6,478 nt of DNA from Peptococcaceae bacterium UBA2264 (GTDB taxonomy: Bacteria; Bacillota; Desulfitobacteriia; Desulfitobacteriales; Desulfitobacteriaceae), in contig DDXI01000130.1 of the NCBI GenBank assembly GCA_002347475.1, positions 1-6,478 of the forward strand. Reading direction: 5' to 3'. Of the stretch, positions 1 to 5,531 are shown piece by piece. Below the pieces are notes generated by a model. That model saw only the letters and a list, made by a program, of their open reading frames with translations. It was not told the DNA's origin and did no database searches. The first letter of the stretch is position 1, and the number at the start of each line of letters is the position of its first letter. The translations under genes were made by a program, and so were the position numbers.

Positions 1-1
1 C

Positions 2-961
2 ACTAATATAATCACCGGTTTGGCAGTTGCCATGGAAGCGAGTATTTGGCCAGTGTTTATTATCGTCGCCGGTATCCTGATTTCTTATGTTCTCAGCGGC
101 ATCTATGGAGTGGGGATTGCCTGCATGGCCATGCTCTCGATGACCGGAATCATTGTGGCCATTGACTCCTACGGCCCGATTACCGATAATGCCGGCGGGA
201 TCGCCGAAATGGCAGATCTTCCTCCGGAAATACGGACGATCACGGATGCTCTGGATTCTGTCGGCAATACCACTAAAGCAGTAACTAAAGGGTACGCTAT
301 TGGTTCAGCCGGTTTTGTGGCTGTCGTTCTTTTTTCTGCTTACACCCAGGAAATAGAAAAGGTCCGGCAGGCTGCTCATTTAGAGGCCGATCTCAGTTTT
401 ACTATTCAGGATCCCTGGGTTTTAGCCGGCTTGCTCATCGGCGGGGCCTTACCGTTTATTTTTTGTTCTTTAGCCATGGGTGCTGTGGGCAAAGCTGCTG
501 ATGAAGTAGTGTGTGAAGTGCGGCGGCAATTCCGGGAAATTGCCGGCTTGATGGAGGATAAAGCCCGGCCTGAATACGGACGCTGTGTGGACATTGTGAC
601 CAAACGGGCCTTGAAGGAAATGGTCCTGCCGGGACTTATTCCGGTGGTTGCTCCCCTGCTGGTGGGCTTTTTGCTCGGAGCAAAAACGCTGGGGGGAATG
701 TTGATGGGGGTCATTATTACAGGGTTTTTCCTGGCCGTTATGCTGACTGCTGGCGGCGCAGCCTGGGATAATGCCAAAAAATATATTGAAGAAGGACACT
801 GCGGAGGAAAAGGGACCCTTGCCCACGCTGCCGCTATTACCGGGGACACAGTAGGGGATCCGGCTAAAGATACAGCCGGTCCGGCTATTAATCCTATGAT
901 CAAAGTAGTGAATATAGTAGCCCTGCTGATTGTCAGCTATGTGGCCCTGATTGTTCGTTAG
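2..961 (+). CDS. hppA: Membrane-bound H+-translocating pyrophosphatase, C-terminal part (5' end outside window)
   Basis: The reading frame is open from the first complete codon at position 2, so the gene begins outside the window; the visible part encodes about 319 residues of a family usually 650-800 long. It hydrolyses PPi in the cytoplasm and pumps ions across the membrane. Visible family motifs are DSYGPITDNAGGIAEM (near 160-225), GNTTKAVTKGYAIGSA (about 263-310) and GDTVGDPAKDTAGPAIN (about 844-893), separated by several long hydrophobic segments. The Lys after GNTT (codon 275-277) and the Thr three residues later (284-286) are the pair known to mark K+-independent, proton-pumping members; K+-dependent ones have Ala at the Lys site. 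The C-terminus is complete, ending at TAG. cobA follows 95 bp later on the same strand with no clear terminator between. Confidence 0.96.
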   Translation, partial: TNIITGLAVAMEASIWPVFIIVAGILISYVLSGIYGVGIACMAMLSMTGIIVAIDSYGPITDNAGGIAEMADLPPEIRTITDALDSVGNTTKAVTKGYAIGSAGFVAVVLFSAYTQEIEKVRQAAHLEADLSFTIQDPWVLAGLLIGGALPFIFCSLAMGAVGKAADEVVCEVRRQFREIAGLMEDKARPEYGRCVDIVTKRALKEMVLPGLIPVVAPLLVGFLLGAKTLGGMLMGVIITGFFLAVMLTAGGAAWDNAKKYIEEGHCGGKGTLAHAAAITGDTVGDPAKDTAGPAINPMIKVVNIVALLIVSYVALIVR

Positions 962-1056
962 AGCAGTGATTATTAAAGTTTATTATAGATTTCCAGGATA
1001 GTCTGTGAATTTCCAGGCCACGGTTTATTAATGGGAAAGTGAAGGGGGCACTGAAT

Positions 1057-1572
1057 ATGGAAAAAGGATATATCCAGGTTTATACGGGAGACGGTAAAGG
1101 TAAAACCACTGCAGCTATTGGCTTGGCTGTAAGGGCAGCCTGTTATGGTATGAAAGTATATATCGGTCAGTTTGTTAAAGACATGAAGTATCATGAAACA
1201 AAAATCATCGAGTATTTACCCAACATAAGAATCGAACAATTAGGCATCGGCTGTTTTATAGACAGACCTCCGGATGAAAATGACCGGGCTGTTGCCGGGA
1301 AGGCTTTAGCGGCCTGTGCCGAAATACTAAAAAAGGGCGAATATGATGTTGTTATCCTGGATGAAATCACTATTGCTATTTACTTCCAGCTTATTACTGT
1401 CGAAGATGTTATCAAGGCCTTGGAAAACCGTGCCGAACATGTGGAAGTTATCCTGACAGGCAGATATGCCCCTGAGGAGCTGATTGACAAGGCCGATTTG
1501 GTTACAGAAATGAGAGAGATCAAGCATTATTACACTCAGGGTGTTCTCTCCCGGCCGGGCATTGACTGGTAG
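1057..1572 (+). CDS. cobO: Cob(I)yrinic acid a,c-diamide / cob(I)alamin adenosyltransferase (CobA/CobO/BtuR family)
   Basis: Transfers the 5'-deoxyadenosyl group of ATP to the cobalt of a reduced corrinoid, making coenzyme B12 forms; cytoplasmic. The 171-aa protein has the P-loop GDGKGKTT at residues 11-18, the Walker B segment YDVVILDE at 96-103, and the family-typical C-terminal EMREIKHYYTQG. Length matches the family. I chose ATG 1057 because GAAGGGGG at 1041-1048 lies 8 nt upstream and the N-terminus MEKGYIQVYTG matches the family; an in-frame GTG at 1039 has no comparable site. No other cobalamin gene is visible, so it may serve biosynthesis or salvage. Its last 53 nt overlap czcD on the opposite strand. 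Confidence 0.94.
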   Translation: MEKGYIQVYTGDGKGKTTAAIGLAVRAACYGMKVYIGQFVKDMKYHETKIIEYLPNIRIEQLGIGCFIDRPPDENDRAVAGKALAACAEILKKGEYDVVILDEITIAIYFQLITVEDVIKALENRAEHVEVILTGRYAPEELIDKADLVTEMREIKHYYTQGVLSRPGIDW

Positions 1573-2491
1573 TGAAGATATTTTTATCAGCACATTTATC
1601 CACTTCAGTCTGCAGGGTTACATGGCTGATACCATAATGTTCTATAAGCAGCTGCTCAATTTGACCACAAATCTTTTCTGCATCTGAGAGCAGCATATCC
1701 TCCAGATCAATATGAGCCTCAAAGTGGATCGTTTTTTCGTTGATCATCCAAGTATGGACATGATGTATGTTTTTTACTTTGCCGATTTTTTCAATATCAC
1801 TTTTTATGGTCTCATAATCCAGGGCTGCTGAAGACTGCATCAAAATATCCACAGTCATTCTTATCACATGCCAGGTCTCCTTGAAAATATAAAGGGAGAT
1901 AGCAATTGTTATCAAGGGATCCAGCCAGAGAGCTCCCCATAGTTTGATAGCCAGGCCTCCGACCAGCACCCCCAAAGATGAGACAGTATCGCTTAAAAGA
2001 TGTAAATAACTTGATCTGATATTCAGGTTCTCATGGGCATCTTTCTCCAGTAAAAATACAGAAACAAGATTGGCCCCCAGTCCGATCAGGGCTACTGTTA
2101 TCATCAAGGTTCCATTGATGCTTGCCGGTGATCTTAACCTTTTAAGGGCTTCAAATACCAGCATGACTGATATGGCCAGGAGCACCGAGGAGTTAATGAA
2201 AGCTGAAAGGATCTCAGCTCTTTTATGGCCATATGTTCTTCTGGCATCTTTGGGTTTTTGGGCTAGTTTGTTGGCGTAGTAGGATAAGGCTATGGCTGCC
2301 GTATCGCTTAAATTATGAACAGCATCAGAGAGCAAGGCCAAGCTTCCTGACAGGATGCCGCCGGCGATCTCCGCGATAGTGATTGCTGCATTCAGCAATG
2401 TTACCCAGAAGATTTTTCGGCCTGACAAATTGGAGACATCATGTGTATGCCCGGATTCTGAGGAAGTATGCTTATGATTTTGCGCAGACAA
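1520..2491 (-). CDS. czcD: Cation diffusion facilitator family metal efflux protein (CzcD/ZnT-like)
   Basis: A 323-aa inner-membrane antiporter that exports Zn2+ or related divalent metals (Co, Cd) in exchange for protons. The metal site pairs of the family are visible: H59-x3-D63 (HNLSD) in TM2 and H164-x3-D168 (HLLSD) in TM5, the tetrahedral pattern of Zn-type members. RTYGHKRAEIL (85-95) follows TM2, and a cytoplasmic domain with HHVHTWMI and HFEAHIDLED comes after TM6. The N-terminus carries four histidines (H6, H8, H15, H17). The start is TTG at 2491: GAGGTGAG (2497-2504) lies 5 nt upstream and a stop codon closes the frame just above it. The C-terminal tail is odd: residues about 307-323 are read antisense to the end of cobO and contain Cys311, His317 and Cys320, with Cys300 shortly before. 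Exact metal specificity is not readable. Confidence 0.93.
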   Translation of the reverse strand: MSAQNHKHTSSESGHTHDVSNLSGRKIFWVTLLNAAITIAEIAGGILSGSLALLSDAVHNLSDTAAIALSYYANKLAQKPKDARRTYGHKRAEILSAFINSSVLLAISVMLVFEALKRLRSPASINGTLMITVALIGLGANLVSVFLLEKDAHENLNIRSSYLHLLSDTVSSLGVLVGGLAIKLWGALWLDPLITIAISLYIFKETWHVIRMTVDILMQSSAALDYETIKSDIEKIGKVKNIHHVHTWMINEKTIHFEAHIDLEDMLLSDAEKICGQIEQLLIEHYGISHVTLQTEVDKCADKNIFTTSQCPAGREHPECNNA

Positions 2492-2496
2492 TATTA

Positions 2497-2504
2497 CTCA
2501 CCTC
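2497..2504 (-). promoter_or_regulatory. Ribosome binding site supporting the TTG start of czcD
   Basis: The - strand reads GAGGTGAG followed by 5 nt and then TTG. It decides the start, since no ATG or GTG start exists near the N-terminus and an in-frame TGA lies within the site itself. Confidence 0.8.
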
Positions 2505-2556
2505 GCTTATCTATTTAATCATTCTCATGCTATTATTCCGCTTTTTTTAAAGAGAA

Positions 2557-2682
2557 CTACAATGTCCACAGCTCGACAGTCAAATTATTTATTTCTTCAT
2601 CAGAGCATTCGACAAATGAAACTGTAAACCCTTGCGGCAACTACCTTATTATTAATCTAACCAGCAACAGTTCCAGGTTCAT
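2557..2682 (-). pseudogene. Short coding-like remnant with an in-frame TAG
   Basis: From an ATG at 2682 the - strand reads 13 codons (MNLELLLVRLIIR), a TAG at 2641-2643, then 27 more codons in the same frame to a TAG at 2557-2559. The second part, starting LPQGFTVSFVECSDEE and ending NNLTVELWTL, has the composition of real protein rather than random translation. I do not recognise the family. The simplest reading is a decayed small gene or the tail of a deleted one; readthrough or pyrrolysine insertion is conceivable but nothing here supports it. The ATG lies inside a 17-bp duplication, which may have disturbed the original 5' end. No good ribosome binding site precedes it. Confidence 0.35.
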
Positions 2683-2703
2683 TTGAGTTCCAGGTTCATT
2701 TGA
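2670..2703. repeat. Perfect 17-bp tandem duplication
   Basis: GTTCCAGGTTCATTTGA occurs twice with no gap, at 2670-2686 and 2687-2703. There are only two copies, so it looks like a slippage or repair duplication rather than a repeat family. Confidence 0.9.
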
Positions 2704-2767
2704 TTTGCAGGCGCTTTATTTCTGTCATTATGTGACTTTTGTTCCTATGCGCTCCTGTTACACTAAG

Positions 2768-2801
2768 AAACCGCTCAAAAACATATGTTTTTAAGCGGTT
2801 T
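2768..2801 (-). terminator. Intrinsic terminator of cysK, nearly perfect 34-nt palindrome
   Basis: AAACCGCT (2768-2775) pairs with AGCGGTTT (2794-2801), and inside it AAAAACAT/ATGTTTTT (2777-2792) continues the stem with a single mismatch between the two blocks. On the - strand it lies 58 bp past the cysK stop and ends in GGTTTCTT. On the + strand it ends in GGTTTTTCT, so it could stop transcription from either side, but no + strand gene leads into it. Confidence 0.75.
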
Positions 2802-2859
2802 TTCTAAACTGTATTTTTCCGTATACCCTTTTAAGTATTTACAGCCTGGATATTTTGGC

Positions 2860-3795
2860 TTAAGCTTCAGAAAACAAGAGAGTTGAAAGATATCTCTCTC
2901 CGCCATCGGGCAAAATCACAACAATGGTTTTACCCTTATTTTCCGGACGTTTTGCCAGTACTGTTGCCGCCCAAACTGCGGCTCCGGAGGAAATCCCAAC
3001 CAGCAAGCCCTCTGTTTGGGCCAATTCCCGGCCAATTGAAAAGGCATCGTTATTCTGTACCTTGATAACTTCATCATAGATGCCGGTATTTAAGGTTTGC
3101 GGCACAAAACCAGCTCCGATTCCCTGGATTTTATGAGCACCGGCCTTCTCTCCGGATAAAACTGCACTCTCAGATGGCTCCACCGCCACAATTTTTATTT
3201 TTGGATTTTGGGATTTTAAATATTCGCCAACACCGCTGATGGTGCCGCCTGTCCCCACCCCTGCCACAAAGATATCGATTTGGCCTTCTGTATCCTGCCA
3301 AATTTCCACTCCAGTTGTTGCCTTATGGATGGCCGGGTTTACCGGGTTTACAAATTGGCCGGGGATAAAGGCATCAGGGATTTCTTTTGCCAGTTCATCC
3401 GCCTTTTCGATTGCCCCCTTCATCCCTTTGGCGCCTTCGGTCAGCACAAGCTCCGCTCCATAGGCCTTCAGCAGATTTCTTCTCTCCACACTCATAGTCT
3501 CCGGCATAGTGAGAATTATTCTGTAGCCTTTTGATCTCGCCACTGCAGCCAGGCCTATCCCCGTATTGCCGCTCGTTGGCTCAATGATGACGGATTTTTC
3601 AGTTAACAATCCTCTGGCTTCGGCATCCTCGATCATCGCCTTGGCAATCCGGTCTTTTACACTGCCTGCCGGGTTAAAAGACTCCAGCTTGGCCACAATT
3701 TTTGCTGCCAAATTGTTTTTCTTTTCATAATTTGTCAACTCCAGAAGCGGTGTATGGCCGATTAAATCGGTAAGACTTTTAGCTATTTTCGCCAT
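2860..3795 (-). CDS. cysK: Cysteine synthase A (O-acetylserine sulfhydrylase)
   Basis: PLP enzyme that makes L-cysteine from O-acetyl-L-serine and sulfide in the cytoplasm. The 311-aa protein is full length and has all expected motifs: NPAGSVKDR with the PLP Schiff-base Lys47, the substrate loop TSGNTG at 74-79, the phosphate-binding GTGGT at 181-185, Ser269 in SSGAA contacting the pyridine nitrogen, and PDGGERYLS near the C-terminus. The start ATG at 3795 is preceded by AGAAGG at 9 nt. The gene sits downstream of metY/metA remnants on the same strand, with no promoter evident in the 48 bp between, so the promoter at 4471-4499 beside the Rrf2 gene probably drives it across the decayed region. 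A terminator lies just past its stop. Confidence 0.97.
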   Translation of the reverse strand: MAKIAKSLTDLIGHTPLLELTNYEKKNNLAAKIVAKLESFNPAGSVKDRIAKAMIEDAEARGLLTEKSVIIEPTSGNTGIGLAAVARSKGYRIILTMPETMSVERRNLLKAYGAELVLTEGAKGMKGAIEKADELAKEIPDAFIPGQFVNPVNPAIHKATTGVEIWQDTEGQIDIFVAGVGTGGTISGVGEYLKSQNPKIKIVAVEPSESAVLSGEKAGAHKIQGIGAGFVPQTLNTGIYDEVIKVQNNDAFSIGRELAQTEGLLVGISSGAAVWAATVLAKRPENKGKTIVVILPDGGERYLSTLLFSEA

Positions 3796-3843
3796 CTCTG
3801 CATACCTTCTTTCCTCATCCCTCTTGATCTCTCTTGCTCAGAA

Positions 3844-4130
3844 TCAATCACACGGGTCCCATAGAGAAAACTCTTTAATACTTCTTAGATCATAAGGTGA
3901 TTCCTGGTAAATAGAATAATTCAGCCAGTCAGAAAATAACAGGGTAGCATGAGAACGCCAACGTACCTGAGGAAGTCCCTTACTATCATAATAATGGAGG
4001 GGCACCTCAACATTCAACCCTCTGTCCAGTCTCTTTTATACTCTGCGTCTAAAGTATAAGGGTCATATTCTGCATGGCCGGAAACAAAAATTCTTCGGTT
4101 TTCCTGATCTGCCAGCGGCTGCCCAATCAA
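3844..4130 (-). pseudogene. metA: C-terminal remnant of homoserine O-acyltransferase, frameshifted
   Basis: On the - strand, two frames together give about the last 90 residues of a MetA-type homoserine O-succinyl/acetyltransferase, normally about 300 aa. The first part (about 4130-4029) reads LIGQPLADQENRRIFVSGHAEYD and then DPYTLDAEYKRD, keeping the His and Glu of the G-H-x-E-Y-D catalytic motif. At about 4028-4030 one base appears missing, and the match resumes one frame over with LDRGLNVEVPLHYYDSKG, VRWRSHATLLFSDWLNY and QESPYDLRSIKEF, ending at TGA 3844-3846. The N-terminal two thirds, including the nucleophilic Cys region, are gone; the sequence upstream is metY. The left junction with metY is uncertain within about 4105-4130, because both frames are readable there. 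Confidence 0.82.
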
Positions 4131-4355
4131 ATTTACCGCTCTCCACAATCACACCGCCAATGGAGGTGCCGTGGCTACCGCTCCGGATGCTGTGGCCTGA
4201 GCCGAATCGTTAAATACACAAGATGATGTCTGGTAAATAGGAACGACTCTGGCACCTGTTGCCAAATCCGGCTGTTCCTGACCGGCATGAAGCTGATGGG
4301 TTTCAGATTTATTTTGCTGTGAACCCAGGGAAAAATGTTTGTCTTGACTACACAT
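4111..4355 (-). pseudogene. metY: O-acetylhomoserine sulfhydrylase remnant: N-terminus plus an internal piece
   Basis: From ATG 4355 the - strand reads a MetY N-terminus (THQLHAGQEQPDLATGAR, VVPIYQTSSCVFNDSAQA), which matches the family up to about residue 52. Normally several hundred residues with the PLP lysine follow. Here the sequence jumps, in another frame, to SHGTSIGGVIVESGKFDW (about 4176-4123), recognisable as the segment lying after the PLP lysine in MetY. The piece between, with the active-site lysine, and everything after are deleted. The open frame from 4355 runs to TGA 4149-4151 and would encode 68 aa of no use as an enzyme. Intact MetY makes homocysteine from O-acetylhomoserine and sulfide, so loss of metY and metA together is consistent. 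Confidence 0.82.
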
Positions 4356-4363
4356 TCGCTCTT

Positions 4364-4423
4364 TTATCGTAGGCTGACCTGTCTGCTTAATCTTGCTTCT
4401 TTGCTCACCAATATCACGCTCAT
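4364..4423 (-). CDS. Possible 19-codon leader ORF at the start of the metY-metA-cysK transcript
   Basis: ATG 4423 is preceded by AGGG at 7 nt on the - strand (AGTAGGGTGAAGAA) and opens MSVILVSKEARLSRQVSLR, then TAA. It is the first ribosome-binding-site-linked start downstream of the promoter at 4471-4499 and ends 8 bp before the metY remnant. It contains no run of Cys or Met codons that would mark a classic attenuator. It could be a leader peptide, another gene fragment, or chance. Confidence 0.25.
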   Translation of the reverse strand: MSVILVSKEARLSRQVSLR

Positions 4424-4470
4424 TTCTTCACCCTACTATTCATATCTATTTAGTATGAAATATATTTTAT

Positions 4471-4499
4471 ATAATACTCTTGACCCAAATTATTGTCAA
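4471..4499 (-). promoter_or_regulatory. Near-consensus sigma-A promoter for the metY-metA-cysK unit
   Basis: The - strand has TTGACA (4499-4494), a 17-nt spacer and TATTAT (4476-4471). It is a nearly ideal promoter pointing towards the metY remnant and cysK, starting 16 bp past the stop of the Rrf2 gene. Both hexamers overlap the arms of the inverted repeat at 4474-4505, so a protein bound there would block RNA polymerase. Confidence 0.75.
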
Positions 4500-4505
4500 G
4501 AGTAT
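4474..4505. promoter_or_regulatory. 11-bp perfect inverted repeat, candidate operator
   Basis: ATACTCTTGAC (4474-4484) and GTCAAGAGTAT (4495-4505) are exact reverse complements around a 10-nt A/T-rich centre. The repeat spans the promoter on the - strand. By symmetry it also gives TTGACC (4481-4486), 16 nt and TATAAC (4503-4508) on the + strand. The ATA...TTGAC/GTCAA...TAT arms recall Rrf2-family sites, but the spacing is longer than the E. coli IscR type 1 site. It could also fold as a hairpin at the 3' end of the Rrf2 transcript. Confidence 0.65.
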
Positions 4506-4514
4506 AACAAATTT

Positions 4515-4973
4515 TCACATTTTGAATGTCAAGAGGTAAAGATTCAGATCCAGGACCACTTTTTCCTGATAGTCTTTTACCAAATCAGCGAGGGTAATCT
4601 GGTCAACAACATCTTCTACGGCAGTTTTCACTTTCTTCCAGACATTTAAGGTAATACAATCTGCAGCCCGGGCACAGAGGTTTACTTCCTCATCCAGACA
4701 GGAAACTGGGGCAAGACTGCCTTCCATCTGCCGCAGGATCATCCCGACTGTGTATTCTGCCGGATCCCTGGCAAGCCTGTAGCCGCCCTCGGAGCCGCGG
4801 ACGCTTCGCACATAGCCAGCTTTTTTAAGCTGCGTAATGATTTGTTCCAGGTATTTTTCCGAAATTCCCTGCCTGGCGGCAATCTTTTTAACCGTTATCA
4901 ATTCTCCGCCATAATTGATTGCCAAATCAAGCATTAAGCGCAGGGCATACCGCCCTTTTGTGGATATTTTCAT
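4515..4973 (-). CDS. Rrf2-family transcriptional regulator, IscR-like with three Fe-S-type cysteines
   Basis: A DNA-binding repressor or activator of the Rrf2 family, 152 aa as expected. MKISTKGRYALRLMLDLA opens the winged-helix domain, the recognition region is near residues 27-47 and the wing is RGSEGGYRLAR at 59-69. Cys92, Cys100 and Cys106 lie in the loop where IscR carries its [2Fe-2S] ligands (C-x7-C-x5-C here, against C-x5-C-x5-C in E. coli); CymR-type members lack these. The fourth ligand, His107 in E. coli IscR, is not at the same place. I chose ATG 4973 because AGGG-rich sequence lies just upstream and it gives the canonical N-terminus; an in-frame ATG at 4991 has no ribosome binding site. 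With cysK and the candidate operator downstream, control of cysteine or Fe-S supply is likely, but it is inferred. Confidence 0.9.
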   Translation of the reverse strand: MKISTKGRYALRLMLDLAINYGGELITVKKIAARQGISEKYLEQIITQLKKAGYVRSVRGSEGGYRLARDPAEYTVGMILRQMEGSLAPVSCLDEEVNLCARAADCITLNVWKKVKTAVEDVVDQITLADLVKDYQEKVVLDLNLYLLTFKM

Positions 4974-5004
4974 CTCATTCCCTACCCTCATCTATGATAA
5001 GTAT

Positions 5005-5033
5005 ATATTACAATAGGATTAGTAGGAATTCAA
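5005..5033 (-). promoter_or_regulatory. Probable promoter of the Rrf2-family gene
   Basis: The - strand has TTGAAT (5033-5028), a 17-nt spacer and TAATAT (5010-5005), 31 bp before the chosen start codon. An AGGAA/TTCCT inverted pair at about 5024-5041 flanks the -35 and might serve autoregulation. Confidence 0.55.
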
Positions 5034-5057
5034 CAGTTCCTTACCTGCCAGCAATAC

Positions 5058-5270
5058 TTACCGGATTACTAAAACGCCTGAATTTAGTCCCATAGCCATA
5101 GTTCCATGCACAAGAGCCAGCAGCAGTATCACATACCCCATAATTCGATGCCAGCGAAAAGAAACAGGCAGGATTTTTTTAGCTACAGCAATCTGAAATA
5201 TGACTAAAATAAGCAAGAGGATACCCAACCAAAGATGGAGAGGCAGTCCCACTATCAGCGGTATTTTCAT
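5058..5270 (-). CDS. Small two-helix membrane protein with conserved-looking histidines (hypothetical)
   Basis: I do not recognise a named family. The 70-aa protein has two hydrophobic helices, about residues 5-29 and 43-62, joined by a short basic loop containing FRWHRIMGY. Histidines fall at His12 in LHLWLG near the start of helix 1, His41 in the loop and His55 in helix 2 (ALVHGTMAMG), a layout that could ligate heme as in small cytochrome b-like or ferric-reductase-like proteins; this is only a suggestion from residue placement. The start ATG 5270 has a strong site, AAGGAG at 9 nt. It follows the peroxiredoxin remnant by 48 bp on the same strand and is probably the last gene of the ferredoxin unit. 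Confidence 0.75.
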   Translation of the reverse strand: MKIPLIVGLPLHLWLGILLLILVIFQIAVAKKILPVSFRWHRIMGYVILLLALVHGTMAMGLNSGVLVIR

Positions 5271-5318
5271 ACTTCATCTCTCCTTATATTCAGTCTTGCA
5301 CTTATTTTGCGGCTGCTT

Positions 5319-5531
5319 TTACTTGACGGATAAAACCTGCAGCACTTCCTTAATATCAGGCAATTGCTTCATCGGATAGACCTTAACCCATTGGACTATA
5401 CCCTTCTCATCAATTATGATATTCGCCCTTTCTGATGTTCCCTGCTTTTCGTTGAAAACACCATTGTCCTGGGCAACTTTTCCATGAGGCCAAAAATCAG
5501 GCGCAGAATCCCCCACTTCAATTAGTTTCAT
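5319..5531 (-). pseudogene. Peroxiredoxin (AhpC/TSA family) with an in-frame deletion of the catalytic core
   Basis: The first 13 residues, MKLIEVGDSAPDF, are a typical peroxiredoxin N-terminus. They jump straight to WPHGKVAQDNGVFNEKQG and SERANIIIDEKGIVQWV, which belong to the second half of 1-Cys/AhpE-like peroxiredoxins of about 150-160 aa. Roughly 80-90 residues, including the PxxxTxxC active-site loop, are absent, and the 70-aa product has no cysteine at all. The break falls at Asp-Phe; full-length relatives have DF both after AP and before WPHG, so recombination between those short matches would keep the frame. The ribosome binding site is excellent (AGGAGG, 7 nt before ATG 5531), so the shortened protein is probably still translated, but it cannot be a peroxidase. 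A real short protein of new function is less likely. Confidence 0.8.

Larger units (their letters stand above)
2492..2859. other. Gene-poor intergenic region between czcD and cysK
   Basis: This 368-bp gap has no intact gene. It holds the czcD ribosome binding site (2497-2504), a short coding-like remnant on the - strand (2557-2682), a 17-bp tandem duplication (2670-2703) and a long palindromic terminator (2768-2801). I found no convincing -35/-10 pair for czcD, although one is expected on the - strand within about 100 bp of its start. Confidence 0.7.

Noticed and set aside
406..903. Long open frames on the - strand inside hppA
   Set aside because: They are antisense to a clear pyrophosphatase and give low-complexity Pro/Ser/Ala-rich or His/Gln-rich translations without family motifs.
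989..1017. ATTTCCAGG occurring twice 20 bp apart before cobO
   Set aside because: Nine bases in two direct copies without a link to a promoter or structure is likely chance.
1039..1056. GTG at 1039 as the cobO start
   Set aside because: It lacks an upstream ribosome binding site, and the GAAGGGGG at 1041-1048 fits ATG 1057, which also gives the family N-terminus.
2513..2527. Fur-box-like TGAGAATGATTAAAT upstream of czcD
   Set aside because: Only about 10 of 14 defined positions match the Fur consensus and the second half is weak; too poor to call.
4335..4649. 104-codon open frame on the + strand across the operator region
   Set aside because: Its translation is Phe/Tyr/Leu-rich from A/T-rich DNA with no motif, it lacks a ribosome binding site, and it overlaps the Rrf2 gene and metY remnant antisense.
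4974..4991. ATG at 4991 as the Rrf2 gene start
   Set aside because: No ribosome binding site lies before it, and the AGGG-rich stretch between the two ATGs serves the downstream one, which gives the canonical MKISTKGRYALR start.
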